Shown: piece by piece, positions 19,426 to 27,856 of the stretch
Layout of the letters: every line of letters starts with the position of its first letter
Position numbering within the stretch: the first letter of the stretch is position 1
From: Bacteriovorax sp.
Lineage (GTDB): Bacteria; Bdellovibrionota; Bacteriovoracia; Bacteriovoracales; Bacteriovoracaceae
Direction: 5' to 3'
Assembly (NCBI GenBank): GCA_014378525.1
Contig: JACMNL010000020.1
Location: forward strand, 1-64,000
DNA: 64,000 nucleotides
The notes under the pieces: model-generated
The model's input: only the letters and a program-made list of their open reading frames with translations
Told to the model about the DNA's origin: nothing
The model's database searches: none
Translations under genes and position numbers: made by a program

Positions 19426-20157
19426 CTATTCCTTTTCAACAATAATGCACATAAAAGTTGCTAGTTTTGAGTATTTTCCGAACTTGTATGGATCAAGTGT
19501 GCGAAGAGCATCAATTGGTTTTAAATCCTCCACTTTAAGAATTTTAAAACCTGCTGTGATAAGTGGATTTATAACTTCTTCGAATGAACGGTAATAATCC
19601 GGCATTGTCACTGGTTCATCTGTAAAACCTTTCCATGATGCTTCAACATATTGAACACCAAAAACAGATGCAGGTTTGTACCAGTTCCACGATCCGATTG
19701 GATGCTGGATTGTAAAAATAAATTTTCCTTTTGGTTTTAACAATCGATTAAATTCACTTAAAGGCACACTCCAGTTCTCGATATAATCAATTGAAAGCGA
19801 CGCCACAACCATATCAAATTGTCCGTTCTGATCTATCGGTAAAGATTTTGCCATATCAGCAACAAAAAAAGTCGCGTTTTTTGGAACCCTTAATTTCGCC
19901 AGTTCAATCATTTTGGGACTGACATCAAAACCTACAACTTTTGCACCTTCATGAACCAGATACTCTGCTAAAATTCCCGGCCCGCATCCAGCTTCAAAAA
20001 TTTTTAATCCGCGAACGTCACCGACAGATCTTCTCATCGCAGGTTGTTCAATATAAGCATTCTCTGCTTTTCTAGGAGCTAATTCTGAAAAACCTTCTGC
20101 GATTTTTTCATAAGCTTCAAGTGCTATTGGTTTTTTAATTTCGTTGTCATCGCTCAT
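19426..20157 (-). CDS. Class I SAM-dependent methyltransferase
   Basis: The 243-residue soluble protein has the class I methyltransferase core. Motif I is FEAGCGPGILAEYL (about 54-67), then VVGFDVSPKMIELA binds the SAM ribose. An acidic FVADMAKSLP follows, and motif IV is FDMVVASLSIDYI. The substrate cannot be read off. Its start overlaps the stop of the LysR regulator gene by four bases (ATGA), so the two are translationally coupled, and the regulator may control this enzyme. Confidence 0.88.
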   Translation of the reverse strand: MSDDNEIKKPIALEAYEKIAEGFSELAPRKAENAYIEQPAMRRSVGDVRGLKIFEAGCGPGILAEYLVHEGAKVVGFDVSPKMIELAKLRVPKNATFFVADMAKSLPIDQNGQFDMVVASLSIDYIENWSVPLSEFNRLLKPKGKFIFTIQHPIGSWNWYKPASVFGVQYVEASWKGFTDEPVTMPDYYRSFEEVINPLITAGFKILKVEDLKPIDALRTLDPYKFGKYSKLATFMCIIVEKE

Positions 20158-21008
20158 TTTATAACCTGTAAAATTTCTTTAAAGTAAGCAGGCATTTCAG
20201 GACGTGGATACCAAACAAGACAAAGGTCTGCTAAATCCAGATGTTTTCCCGGTGCCAGATCAACCAGCAACTTACTATTAATGAAGTCCATTGCCAACTC
20301 TTCCGAAAGAACACTATACCCTGCTCCACCGATTATCATTGAGGCCAGGGCGTCGGTATTGTTCACATAATGCCTCGAAGTAGAAACATCTGTTCGCAAA
20401 TTATATTTATCCAGAAAATCAAAAGTGTAATTATCGTTCTGATCAAAATCAACAATGGTTTCATTCTTTACAATTTCTTTAAGTGATCTCTTCTTCCAGC
20501 TATGGGGCCCGACCAGAATATATTTTTCAGTTTTAAGTATTTTAGAATCCATTTCTAGAGCAACGGATTCACTTCTTACAATTACAATCTGTGACTGCCC
20601 GCCTTTTAATTTGTAAATAGCTGACTGGGAATCCATCAGATCAAACTGCACGCGAAGGAATGGATATTTATTTAAAATGCCTGACACATTTGGTATCACT
20701 CTCGCCCGCATCAAGCTCGAAGGTCCGCTGATTGTAACTTTTATTTCCTGCTGCGTAGACTGGAAAACTAACTGTCCTTCAAGTTCGCTCGCACTCTGAC
20801 AATAACGATGAAGTGATTCACCTTCTGTTGTAAGCTTCATTCCGGTTCTCGAACGTATAAACAAAGTCGTCTGCAGTTCTTTTTCAAGCGCACGAATACG
20901 CTGTGTGACTCCCGTCTGGGTCAATCCTATTTTTTTGGCTGCATCCTGTACGGTCCCTCTTTCAACAATGGCCATGAATGCAATTAAATTTGGGTGAAGT
21001 AAACTCAT
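20154..21008 (-). CDS. LysR family transcriptional regulator
   Basis: The 284-residue protein has an N-terminal winged helix-turn-helix (about 1-60, with VQDAAKKIGLTQTGVTQRIRALEKELQ) and a LysR substrate-binding domain from about 87 to the end. Its N-terminus resembles the ArgP/LysG branch, but I cannot name an effector. It is transcribed away from the exported protein at 21095 and is coupled to a methyltransferase. LysR proteins often regulate the divergent neighbour as well as their own gene, so the 86 bases between them are the likely operator. Confidence 0.92.
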   Translation of the reverse strand: MSLLHPNLIAFMAIVERGTVQDAAKKIGLTQTGVTQRIRALEKELQTTLFIRSRTGMKLTTEGESLHRYCQSASELEGQLVFQSTQQEIKVTISGPSSLMRARVIPNVSGILNKYPFLRVQFDLMDSQSAIYKLKGGQSQIVIVRSESVALEMDSKILKTEKYILVGPHSWKKRSLKEIVKNETIVDFDQNDNYTFDFLDKYNLRTDVSTSRHYVNNTDALASMIIGGAGYSVLSEELAMDFINSKLLVDLAPGKHLDLADLCLVWYPRPEMPAYFKEILQVIK

Positions 21009-21094
21009 TTATAATCATATATAAATCATTATTATGAATTATTCAAACATTAAGTGCTCATATACTTTCATTTAACTTTCAAAAGGGGGTTATT
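21009..21094. promoter_or_regulatory. Divergent promoter region of the LysR gene and the exported protein
   Basis: These 86 very AT-rich bases hold an imperfect dyad around 21014-21033 (TAATCATATATAAATCATTA), of a size suited to a LysR dimer. Near the 21095 start, 8-base arms AACTTTCA (21074-21081) and TGAAAGTT (21096-21103) flank a loop that holds the GGGGG ribosome site. In such AT-rich DNA either could arise by chance. Confidence 0.4.
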
Positions 21095-21799
21095 ATGAAA
21101 GTTTTACTGTCTCTAATTACTGCATGTCTTTTTTCTATGAATGTTTATGCCATGAACGCTACTCACGGAATGGTTATTTTTGGAAAGGAAAAGCTCTTTG
21201 CTTCTCATATGCCAATGTACCATGCTCCTCATGACAAACAGGTCGTTTTTACCTTTGAAGTTGAACAGTCAGTGAAAGACCAGATCATTTCAAACCAGGA
21301 CAAAACTTACTTAACGTTTGTTCCAGCACCATTTGATTTGAATAAATTTGTGGCAACACCATTTGAAATTACAGGTGATCTTTACCAGGGACACTTTGAA
21401 AAAGACGGAGTTTTATTTTTAAGTGGAGTCACTCTAAAAAACCCGAAGATTGAATTTTTGAATGAAAACTTAAAAGTATTATCCGGGCAGAAGACTTATT
21501 CTTCATATAAAATCTTTGGAACAAAAAATGATACCTATGCTTTATTTTTTAACGATGGCCATGGTCTTAACGTGGATGAGATTTTCAAGCTGACTACAGT
21601 ATCAATTACTGATTTTGATTTCGTGACGAAATACCATTATATTTTCAGCGCTGAAGTCACCGCTTCACTGATTATAGGAAATGATTACTCGATCAGTACT
21701 CCACCAGGAAGATGCCCAAGCCGTTTATGTGGCGAACCAGGATATGAGCTTGCTCAATTCAAGGTAGATGCACTTTATTTTAACGATTCACTTATGTAA
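21095..21799 (+). CDS. Exported protein of unknown function
   Basis: The 234-residue product has a signal peptide (MKVLLSLITACLFSMNVYA). The mature protein begins MNATHGMVIFGKEKLFASHMPMYHAPHD, a His- and Met-rich block that might bind a metal. A pair of cysteines lies near the C-terminus (GRCPSRLCGE). I believe similar exported proteins exist in other proteobacteria but can name no function. The strong GGGGG ribosome site decides the start. A bidirectional terminator follows at once. Confidence 0.75.
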   Translation: MKVLLSLITACLFSMNVYAMNATHGMVIFGKEKLFASHMPMYHAPHDKQVVFTFEVEQSVKDQIISNQDKTYLTFVPAPFDLNKFVATPFEITGDLYQGHFEKDGVLFLSGVTLKNPKIEFLNENLKVLSGQKTYSSYKIFGTKNDTYALFFNDGHGLNVDEIFKLTTVSITDFDFVTKYHYIFSAEVTASLIIGNDYSISTPPGRCPSRLCGEPGYELAQFKVDALYFNDSLM

Positions 21800-21827
21800 A
21801 AAAGGCCCTCAATTGAGGGCCTTTTTT
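21798..21827. terminator. Bidirectional terminator
   Basis: The perfect stem GGCCCTCAA/TTGAGGGCC is flanked by AAAAAA on one side and TTTTTT on the other. It serves the plus-strand exported-protein gene and the minus-strand O-methyltransferase gene. Confidence 0.93.
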
Positions 21828-21873
21828 GCTTTAGCCGCGACACATTCAATTTTATAATCAAAATAAATTCAAT

Positions 21874-22542
21874 CTAATTAAGAGATAACATCTTTTGAAC
21901 CAGAAACATCCCGTCTCTGATCGGCATCAATGTCCCGTACAGGTCAGTTGATTCAGCGATATAGTCGTTCACCATACGGATGAATTCTGTATTTCTATCG
22001 CGAAGATCACTTCCAGTAGATTCACTATCTGGAAGCACTTGTCCCCCCCAGAGAACGTTATCAATGACGATCATGCCGTTTGGAGACAACATCGGCACCG
22101 TCAGTTTTAAATAATCAATATAGTTTCTTTTATCAGCATCAATGAAAACAAAATCAAACGGCCCGCTCAGAGTTGGAATAATATCGAGTCCACTACCCAA
22201 CATACTCTTAATCTTGTGGCCGTTTGCCGATTTATCCCAGAACCCCTGAGCAAGGGCCACAGTTACTTTGTTGATATCGACAGTGATAATTTCGCCATTA
22301 TCCGGAAGATGTTCTGCCATTGTTAAAGCTGAATACCCTGTGAATGTTCCAAGCTCCAGAACTCGCTTTGCTTTAATTGAACGAAGAAGAAACCCGATAA
22401 ATGAAGCTTCCATCTTCCCGATCAGCATCCCTGCCCCATGTACATTCGCTCTGGTATACTCTTCAATGCTCAGACAATCCTTAGAAGGTAGGCTACTTTT
22501 TGAAATACAGTACTCTTCTATTTTTTTATCTGTAATCTGCAT
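21874..22542 (-). CDS. O-methyltransferase, family 3 (caffeoyl-CoA O-methyltransferase-like)
   Basis: At 222 residues this protein matches the small bacterial members of the family in length. It contains the SAM motif VLELGTFTGYSALTMAE, the acidic ITVDINK and the catalytic metal-binding stretch FDFVFIDADKRNYIDYL. The family marker MIVIDNVLWGGQV follows. Such enzymes methylate catechol-type hydroxyls with the help of a divalent metal. The ribosome site AAGGAA is good. The gene is divergent from the DAHP synthase gene, with 80 bases between them. Confidence 0.92.
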   Translation of the reverse strand: MQITDKKIEEYCISKSSLPSKDCLSIEEYTRANVHGAGMLIGKMEASFIGFLLRSIKAKRVLELGTFTGYSALTMAEHLPDNGEIITVDINKVTVALAQGFWDKSANGHKIKSMLGSGLDIIPTLSGPFDFVFIDADKRNYIDYLKLTVPMLSPNGMIVIDNVLWGGQVLPDSESTGSDLRDRNTEFIRMVNDYIAESTDLYGTLMPIRDGMFLVQKMLSLN

Positions 22543-22622
22543 ATAAATTCCTTAGGTTTAGAAGAGTGTAACTCTTACTTTTGCCCCTTAACATTAGCCC
22601 ATGAAAGATGTAAGGTACAGTC

Positions 22623-23714
22623 ATGAAGATCGATCCATTACACTCATTTCTGCCAAATTATAAACCAGGAAAACCTCTGATTATCGCAGGCCCGTGTTCT
22701 GCTGAATCACAGGAACAGGTTTTAAAAACAGCTCACGCACTTAAAGAAATTCCGGAAGTTTCAGTCTTCCGCGCAGGAATATGGAAACCTAGAACACGCC
22801 CGAATAACTTTGAAGGCCTTGGAGAAATAGCTCTCCCTTGGTTAAAACAAGTAAAAGAAGAAACAGGTTTATTAGTAACTGCGGAAGTTGCTACAGCAAA
22901 ACATGTTGAGCTTTGTTTAAAAAATGGAATTGATATTTTATGGATTGGTGCCCGCACAACTGCAAATCCATTTTCAGTGCAGGAAATTGCAGATGCACTT
23001 AAAGGCACAAACATTCCTGTCATGATTAAAAATCCGATCAATGCTGATTTACAGTTGTGGATAGGAGCGATTGAAAGATTAAGTCTTGCTGGTATTACAA
23101 AATTAATTGCTATCCACCGTGGTTTTTCTGTCGGTGAAAAACTAGAATTTAGAAACGATCCTCTATGGCGAATTCCGATGGAACTTAAAATGAAGTTTCC
23201 GGATCTGCCGCTGATATGTGATCCATCACACATCACAGGTAAGCGCGAGCTGATCCAGAAAGTCTGCCAGAAAGCGATGGACCTGGATATGAATGGTCTC
23301 ATCATCGAGACTCACCCGGATCCGGATAAAGCATGGTCAGATGCTGCTCAACAAGTGACACCTGAAAAATTAGCAGAAATCATTAGCTCACTTTCTCTTA
23401 AGAAAGAAGACTCGCACGATAAAGTTTTTACCAATCAACTAAATGATCTTCGTGATCAGATTGACCGCCTTGATAATGAACTTATTCATACATTAAAAAT
23501 GAGAAAAAATGTTGTCGAGAAAATTGCGAAAGCAAAAATCGAACAGAATGTTACCGCACTTCAAAGAAACCGCTTTGATCAATTGATGAAAGAAAGAATG
23601 GAAACTGGTGAAAAACTGGGACTTAATCAGGAATTTATTAAAGAGATTTTTTCTACCATTCACGACCAGTCTGTAGAAGTTCAAACCGACCTGTTCGAAA
23701 AAAGCAAAAAATAA
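22623..23714 (+). CDS. Bifunctional DAHP synthase (type I-beta) / chorismate mutase (AroQ type)
   Basis: Residues 1-260 are a DAHP synthase of the KDO8P-synthase-like type. They have the metal-binding cysteine in AGPCSAES, the phosphate-binding RAGIWKPRTRP, the metal-binding histidine in IAIHRGFS and CDPSH. Residues about 275-360 form an all-helical chorismate mutase (LNDLRDQIDRLDNELIHTLKMR). The enzyme makes the first committed shikimate intermediate from PEP and erythrose 4-phosphate and may be inhibited by prephenate through the mutase domain. The same domain order is known in Bacteroidetes. The 3' end lies one base from a convergent gene. Confidence 0.93.
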   Translation: MKIDPLHSFLPNYKPGKPLIIAGPCSAESQEQVLKTAHALKEIPEVSVFRAGIWKPRTRPNNFEGLGEIALPWLKQVKEETGLLVTAEVATAKHVELCLKNGIDILWIGARTTANPFSVQEIADALKGTNIPVMIKNPINADLQLWIGAIERLSLAGITKLIAIHRGFSVGEKLEFRNDPLWRIPMELKMKFPDLPLICDPSHITGKRELIQKVCQKAMDLDMNGLIIETHPDPDKAWSDAAQQVTPEKLAEIISSLSLKKEDSHDKVFTNQLNDLRDQIDRLDNELIHTLKMRKNVVEKIAKAKIEQNVTALQRNRFDQLMKERMETGEKLGLNQEFIKEIFSTIHDQSVEVQTDLFEKSKK

Positions 23715-23715
23715 T

Positions 23716-24222
23716 TTAGATATCGCTGCAAATTGGATGCATTTGAACCAGTTCGCATTGAGCACTGATCTGGTCAGCAAGATTGCCTCGAACTTTTGTA
23801 ATATCTTTTTTCAATACAATAATTTTTGCAAGAAGAACTACGACTTCTTTTTCACTAAGCTTAATAAAACCCCGACTGATTCCTGTAACAGAAATATAAG
23901 CTCCAATCATCGCTCTAAAGCCCGCAGGAAAACGTGCTTTATAACTTCCAATTACGATTCCAACAACAATGATCGCACCGGCTATCGTTTCAAATTTTAA
24001 ATAAATACTTTGCCCGGTTTTTGTTAGCTTCAAATGCTTTTCAAGACTCTCAAGCTCGCGATTCTGATTCAGGGCCTCAGTATACTTCGTTGTTAATTGA
24101 GTAATCATCTGGTCGCGGTCTTCTTCAATCACTGAATCCACTCTTGAAAAAGCAAAAGTCTGCCCAATCAAAAGAGATTGAATCAAGATTACGAATAGTG
24201 ATGTTTTCAGGAAGTTTTTCAT
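23716..24222 (-). CDS. Exported or membrane protein of unknown function
   Basis: I prefer the ATG at 24222 (MKNFLKTSLF), giving 168 residues with a signal peptide that probably ends at TFAF. A helical segment rich in Glu and Gln (about 30-65) follows, then two hydrophobic segments near 75-95 and 100-120, so the protein is likely anchored in the membrane by a hairpin. Two cysteines lie in the last 15 residues. No family recognised. It converges with the DAHP synthase gene with only one base between them. Confidence 0.65.
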   Translation of the reverse strand: MKNFLKTSLFVILIQSLLIGQTFAFSRVDSVIEEDRDQMITQLTTKYTEALNQNRELESLEKHLKLTKTGQSIYLKFETIAGAIIVVGIVIGSYKARFPAGFRAMIGAYISVTGISRGFIKLSEKEVVVLLAKIIVLKKDITKVRGNLADQISAQCELVQMHPICSDI

Positions 24223-24310
24223 TCCTGCCATCTTAAATTAATTTGAATTTCATTGGGGTTCAAAAATACAGAATCATGTAAAAAATTTTAACTGTCTAAA
24301 CTTTATACAA

Positions 24311-25468
24311 CTATTTTAAATCGAAGAACTTCCTGATCTCTTCTTTTTTTGTCATACCGTCTTTATAACCAATTTCAACCAGCTTACTGGTGTAGGCCTT
24401 ATCGAAGGCTATGTAACTAAGCAGATCTGCTCCTCTGTCTCTGGATGCGCCGATTCCCGAAAGTAGATATTTCATCATACGTGGAAAACGGTCGAATTCT
24501 TCAGCGGCCAGAGCTCCAAGATCGACAGAAGGCTGAATCACAAGTGCCGGAATTTTTTTCAATGAAAATACCTGCTTCGCTTTCACTTCCTCACTGATCA
24601 GATCAATCGTCTGATTGATTCTCATCAATCTTTCATAATCAAATTCAATTGCATCAAGAAAGACAGAATGAAACATTGTTTCTGCAATATCACTTAATAC
24701 AATATTATCCATTTTACTGTGAAGGTTCATGTCGCGAACTTCTGCGGTCGAACGCATATACCGTACACCTATAGCAAGAATGCGGTCGGCACCTAAATGT
24801 ATGGCCGGACTAAACGGCGTATTCGATCTGATTCCACCGTCGCCGAAATAATTATTATCAAGCTTGATCGGCTTAAAAAGGAATGGAATGGATGACGATG
24901 CGAGAATATGTTCAGTCGTAATTTTTTCTTTTAATCCAATACGAGAACTTCGGCTCCACTCTGCAGCTTCAAGTGAATCAAAAAATGTAATGCTGGTACC
25001 CGTTCCATAGCTGGTGGTCGTAATTCCCAGACCTGAAATTTTTTTGCTTTGAATATTTTCATGAACTTTATCAAACGAAACATTATCATCTATAAGTTTT
25101 CTGAGTGGAGATGAGTCCACCAGAAAAGTTGATTCCGATTTACCGCTCAATCCGCCAAAACTTAAATCCTTGATCCAACCAAATCCGATTTTAGAAAGCG
25201 AAGAAATATCAGTACGCATGACTTCTTCGTGAGATAGTTCATTCCAGAGTTTCGTTAAATGTTTGGTGTGTGCTGAAAAATCTTTAGTTCCACCAGCGAG
25301 ACTGCTGGCATTGATGGCCCCTGCGGAAATACCGGTGATAACAGAAAAGGGATGATCGCCTTTTTCATTGCCTATGATTTCTGCAATTGCTTCAAGTACA
25401 CCGGCCTGATAAGAACCACGTGCTCCACCGCCGCTTAAAACTAATCCGAATTTAGGAGCTAGTCCCAT
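24311..25468 (-). CDS. Patatin-like phospholipase
   Basis: This 385-residue serine lipase/esterase has the patatin Ser-Asp dyad: oxyanion loop SGGGARGSYQAG (about 11-22), nucleophile in GISAG (about 46-50) and the aspartate in FGDGGIRSN. There is no signal peptide, so it is cytoplasmic or exported by another route. The C-terminal 120 residues after the patatin core are helical and unassigned. It starts three bases after the stop of the WYL-like gene, so the two form an operon. Patatin enzymes act on membrane lipids, either the cell's own or those of another cell. Confidence 0.93.
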   Translation of the reverse strand: MGLAPKFGLVLSGGGARGSYQAGVLEAIAEIIGNEKGDHPFSVITGISAGAINASSLAGGTKDFSAHTKHLTKLWNELSHEEVMRTDISSLSKIGFGWIKDLSFGGLSGKSESTFLVDSSPLRKLIDDNVSFDKVHENIQSKKISGLGITTTSYGTGTSITFFDSLEAAEWSRSSRIGLKEKITTEHILASSSIPFLFKPIKLDNNYFGDGGIRSNTPFSPAIHLGADRILAIGVRYMRSTAEVRDMNLHSKMDNIVLSDIAETMFHSVFLDAIEFDYERLMRINQTIDLISEEVKAKQVFSLKKIPALVIQPSVDLGALAAEEFDRFPRMMKYLLSGIGASRDRGADLLSYIAFDKAYTSKLVEIGYKDGMTKKEEIRKFFDLK

Positions 25469-25471
25469 ACT

Positions 25472-26410
25472 TTATGATGCTTTTTTTGAACCTGCGTTTT
25501 CTTTTTTCAATTCACAGAAATGAGCGAACTCTTTTCTTACGTGACCTGGATCAAGTACTTCCACTCGGTCTCTCATTTTATACAACCAGCTAAAAATGTC
25601 ATCGCACATTTCCAAGGTTGCTGCCCAAATCATATCCCCCTCTGTACTGGTTGTCACAAAAGGATTTCCTAAAAAATGATGTTCCGGTAAAAGATCGGCC
25701 TGGTCCTGGCTATAAATTTTAAGCACAAGTCTTTCTTCTTTGCCGTTAATCAGTCGAAGGTGTCCGATAAATTCATTCACTTCCAGCTGACTTAAATTTG
25801 GTTCATACATATTATCGAGGTTGGTTACATCTTTAATATCTTCAACTCCGAAATAAACCAGGGTTTTGTCATTGATATTTTCTCCTACTACACACAAAAT
25901 TCCGTCGAGGAAAACCATGCGGTGAGGAAAGATGCTGCATTCTTTATGCGAGAAGAATTCAATCTTCATTGATTTTCTGCACACAATATCGTAATCAATT
26001 TTTCTTTTTAAATTTTCAAAAGCATTACCACTGACGACATGTTCATCTGCTTTTTTATAAAGAGTAAACATCGCATTGGCTTTCTGGGCCATCTGCATTT
26101 TATCGTGAACGATCTGCTGATAATAATAAGCAGGAGATTCTTTCGGAAAACTTGCCTGAAGCGCGAGCCATTCAGAAAGTGTGAATTCCATTTTAATTTT
26201 ACATTTCTCTTTTAAAGGATAAACATATTGCTCATCTCTCATCACCGCCACTTTAAAGCGGGTTAAAAATTCACAATAACCTTCCAGAGTTTCTTCATCG
26301 ACCCCAAGTGACGAGCAGAATAAAAAAAGTTCTTTACGCTCTTTTAACTCTTCAAGGGATACTAGAAATTTCCAGAAACTGTTCTCTAAAATAATCTGCT
26401 GGTCCGACAT
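25472..26410 (-). CDS. WYL-domain-like regulator
   Basis: The 312-residue protein ends like WYL-family regulators, with a helical wing and DRVEVLDPGHVRKEF. Its middle has the WYL-like beta core (KIEFFSHKECSIFPHRMVFLDGILCVVGEN, then LVYFGVEDIKDV). The N-terminus has a weak winged-helix-like region (about 25-75) followed by the FTLSEWLALQA helix that often joins the two domains. WYL proteins bind ligands, often nucleotides or nucleic acid, and regulate transcription. Here the helix-turn-helix is too degenerate to be sure of DNA binding. The good AGGAAG site decides the start. A patatin gene follows directly. Confidence 0.7.
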   Translation of the reverse strand: MSDQQIILENSFWKFLVSLEELKERKELFLFCSSLGVDEETLEGYCEFLTRFKVAVMRDEQYVYPLKEKCKIKMEFTLSEWLALQASFPKESPAYYYQQIVHDKMQMAQKANAMFTLYKKADEHVVSGNAFENLKRKIDYDIVCRKSMKIEFFSHKECSIFPHRMVFLDGILCVVGENINDKTLVYFGVEDIKDVTNLDNMYEPNLSQLEVNEFIGHLRLINGKEERLVLKIYSQDQADLLPEHHFLGNPFVTTSTEGDMIWAATLEMCDDIFSWLYKMRDRVEVLDPGHVRKEFAHFCELKKENAGSKKAS

Positions 26411-26506
26411 CGATCTTCCTACGGGAAAGGTTTAAAATCTTACTATTCTTGTCGGTTATTTGGCGGACGTACTTAAATTTTTCTTGATCAAAAAAGTCGG
26501 TCTTTA

Positions 26507-27364
26507 CTACAGGCCTTTGAAATCCTGAGGATATGATTGAAAGTTTTGTTCTTTCCCCTCAATAAGAATCGTATAACTTAGGGCATGCAGGTAAAGTCTT
26601 AGGGCCTTACGACCACCATAAAAAGTATCACCGATTAAAGCATGTCCCATGTGGGCCATCTGAGCTCTGATCTGGTGTCTTAAACCAGTCTTTAAAGTGA
26701 CTTCAACCAAAGTCATATCTTTTTGAGAGTCATACTCCAGCGCCTTTACAGACAGTTCTCCGGCAGTCCCCACTCCGTTGTCACGAACGACTACTTTTTT
26801 TCCTTTCTCATCTCTCGAATCAAAAAAATGCGTGAAGACGCCTTCGAGCTTCATTTCCCCTTCAACCCAGCACCAGTATTTTTTTTCTTTCGCTGATGTT
26901 GAAAAAAATTCTCTGAGCTTTTTATATAATTCATCACTTTTCACATAAATCATCACACCCGACGTTTCGTAATCGAGCCTGTATAAAAGTCCACGGTCAT
27001 AGTTTTGTGAATTTATTTTTAAAAGAGCTGGCCTGGTCTGTCTGATGTACGACAAACAATTATCGCACTCATCGTACGTCAATGGATGGATAAACTGATT
27101 CGGATTTTTATTAAAGACATACAAAGATTCATCTTCATAAATCGTTTCAAGTGGAGCACCGGTATATTCGGGGTTGATCTCACCATCATTAATAAAATTT
27201 AAAGGCAGAGATAAAACAGCTTTTTCTTTAAACGATCTGTTTAAAAAAGATTTTGCAAAATGCTTTTTGATTTTACTACCAGAGGCCTTGAACTGTAGTT
27301 TTAAAAACTCTTCAACAGAAGAGACTGGTTCGAGCAAGCAATAGTCGGTAGTTTTTGGTTCCAT
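26507..27364 (-). CDS. RluA family pseudouridine synthase
   Basis: This enzyme converts uridine to pseudouridine in rRNA or tRNA. The 285-residue protein has the RluA core. The catalytic aspartate lies in LLYRLDYETSGVMI, where tyrosine replaces the usual histidine of HRLD. The C-terminal motifs are TGLRHQIRAQMAHMGHALIGDTFYGG. The N-terminal 70 residues have no clear S4 domain. The nucleotide modified cannot be told from sequence. The gene stands alone, with a weak ribosome site. Confidence 0.9.
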   Translation of the reverse strand: MEPKTTDYCLLEPVSSVEEFLKLQFKASGSKIKKHFAKSFLNRSFKEKAVLSLPLNFINDGEINPEYTGAPLETIYEDESLYVFNKNPNQFIHPLTYDECDNCLSYIRQTRPALLKINSQNYDRGLLYRLDYETSGVMIYVKSDELYKKLREFFSTSAKEKKYWCWVEGEMKLEGVFTHFFDSRDEKGKKVVVRDNGVGTAGELSVKALEYDSQKDMTLVEVTLKTGLRHQIRAQMAHMGHALIGDTFYGGRKALRLYLHALSYTILIEGKEQNFQSYPQDFKGL

Positions 27365-27466
27365 AAACTAGAAAGCCTAGCATAGGCCAGGCTTTTTAGT
27401 AACTAAAACCAAAAGTCCTACTGACAAAAGGTTTAATAATTATTTTTAGAGGCGAGAGCTCCGGAT

Positions 27467-27655
27467 CTAGAAAGTAGCAAGGTAAGCTAGTACTTTCTTT
27501 CTCAATTCTTCTACGCTTAGTTCGTTGTCATCTGAAAGAACGAGTTCTCTTTTGATGTAATCAACAGGAAATCCAGTCATTTCTGCAAGAGACCCTAACG
27601 AAACTTCTGTTTCTGAGTTCTGCTGTACCGAATCCTTTAATCCTAAAGCTCCCAT
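27467..27655 (-). CDS. Small helix-turn-helix-like protein, 62 residues
   Basis: A strong AAGGAG site precedes the ATG, and a sigma-70-like promoter lies about 120 bases upstream, so I take this as a real gene. The middle part, LGSLAEMTGFPVDYIKREL, has helix-turn-helix spacing like the N-terminal helices of small regulators. A second helical segment, LSVEELRKKVLAYLATF, could be a dimerisation helix. No family is named with confidence. The untranslated leader is long (about 110 bases) and can form a small hairpin (TTTGTTG / CGACAAA, one G-U pair). Confidence 0.7.
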   Translation of the reverse strand: MGALGLKDSVQQNSETEVSLGSLAEMTGFPVDYIKRELVLSDDNELSVEELRKKVLAYLATF

Positions 27656-27773
27656 TCAACACTCCTTTGTCTTACTGTAATCCGGCCTGTCCTTTTTAGG
27701 TGTTTGTCGATCCTTCAACAAAGTCCTAAGGGATTTTTCCTGGCCAAAAAGTCAATTATTATGACGCAAAAAA

Positions 27774-27803
27774 ATCATATCGATTGTAAGAAAACTATGT
27801 CAA
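27774..27803 (-). promoter_or_regulatory. Sigma-70 type promoter of the 62-residue gene
   Basis: On the minus strand TTGACA (27803-27798) and TATGAT (27779-27774) are 18 bases apart. The first matches the -35 consensus fully and the second matches five of six at -10. Transcription would begin near 27767. Confidence 0.7.
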
Positions 27804-27856
27804 AGTTTCTTGCTCTTATTACGAGTAATGTAAGTTTTTATTAGAATCGAGTAATT

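Noticed and set aside
22733-23305. A 190-codon minus-strand frame inside the DAHP synthase gene.
   Set aside because: The plus strand encodes a complete, well-conserved enzyme across the same bases.
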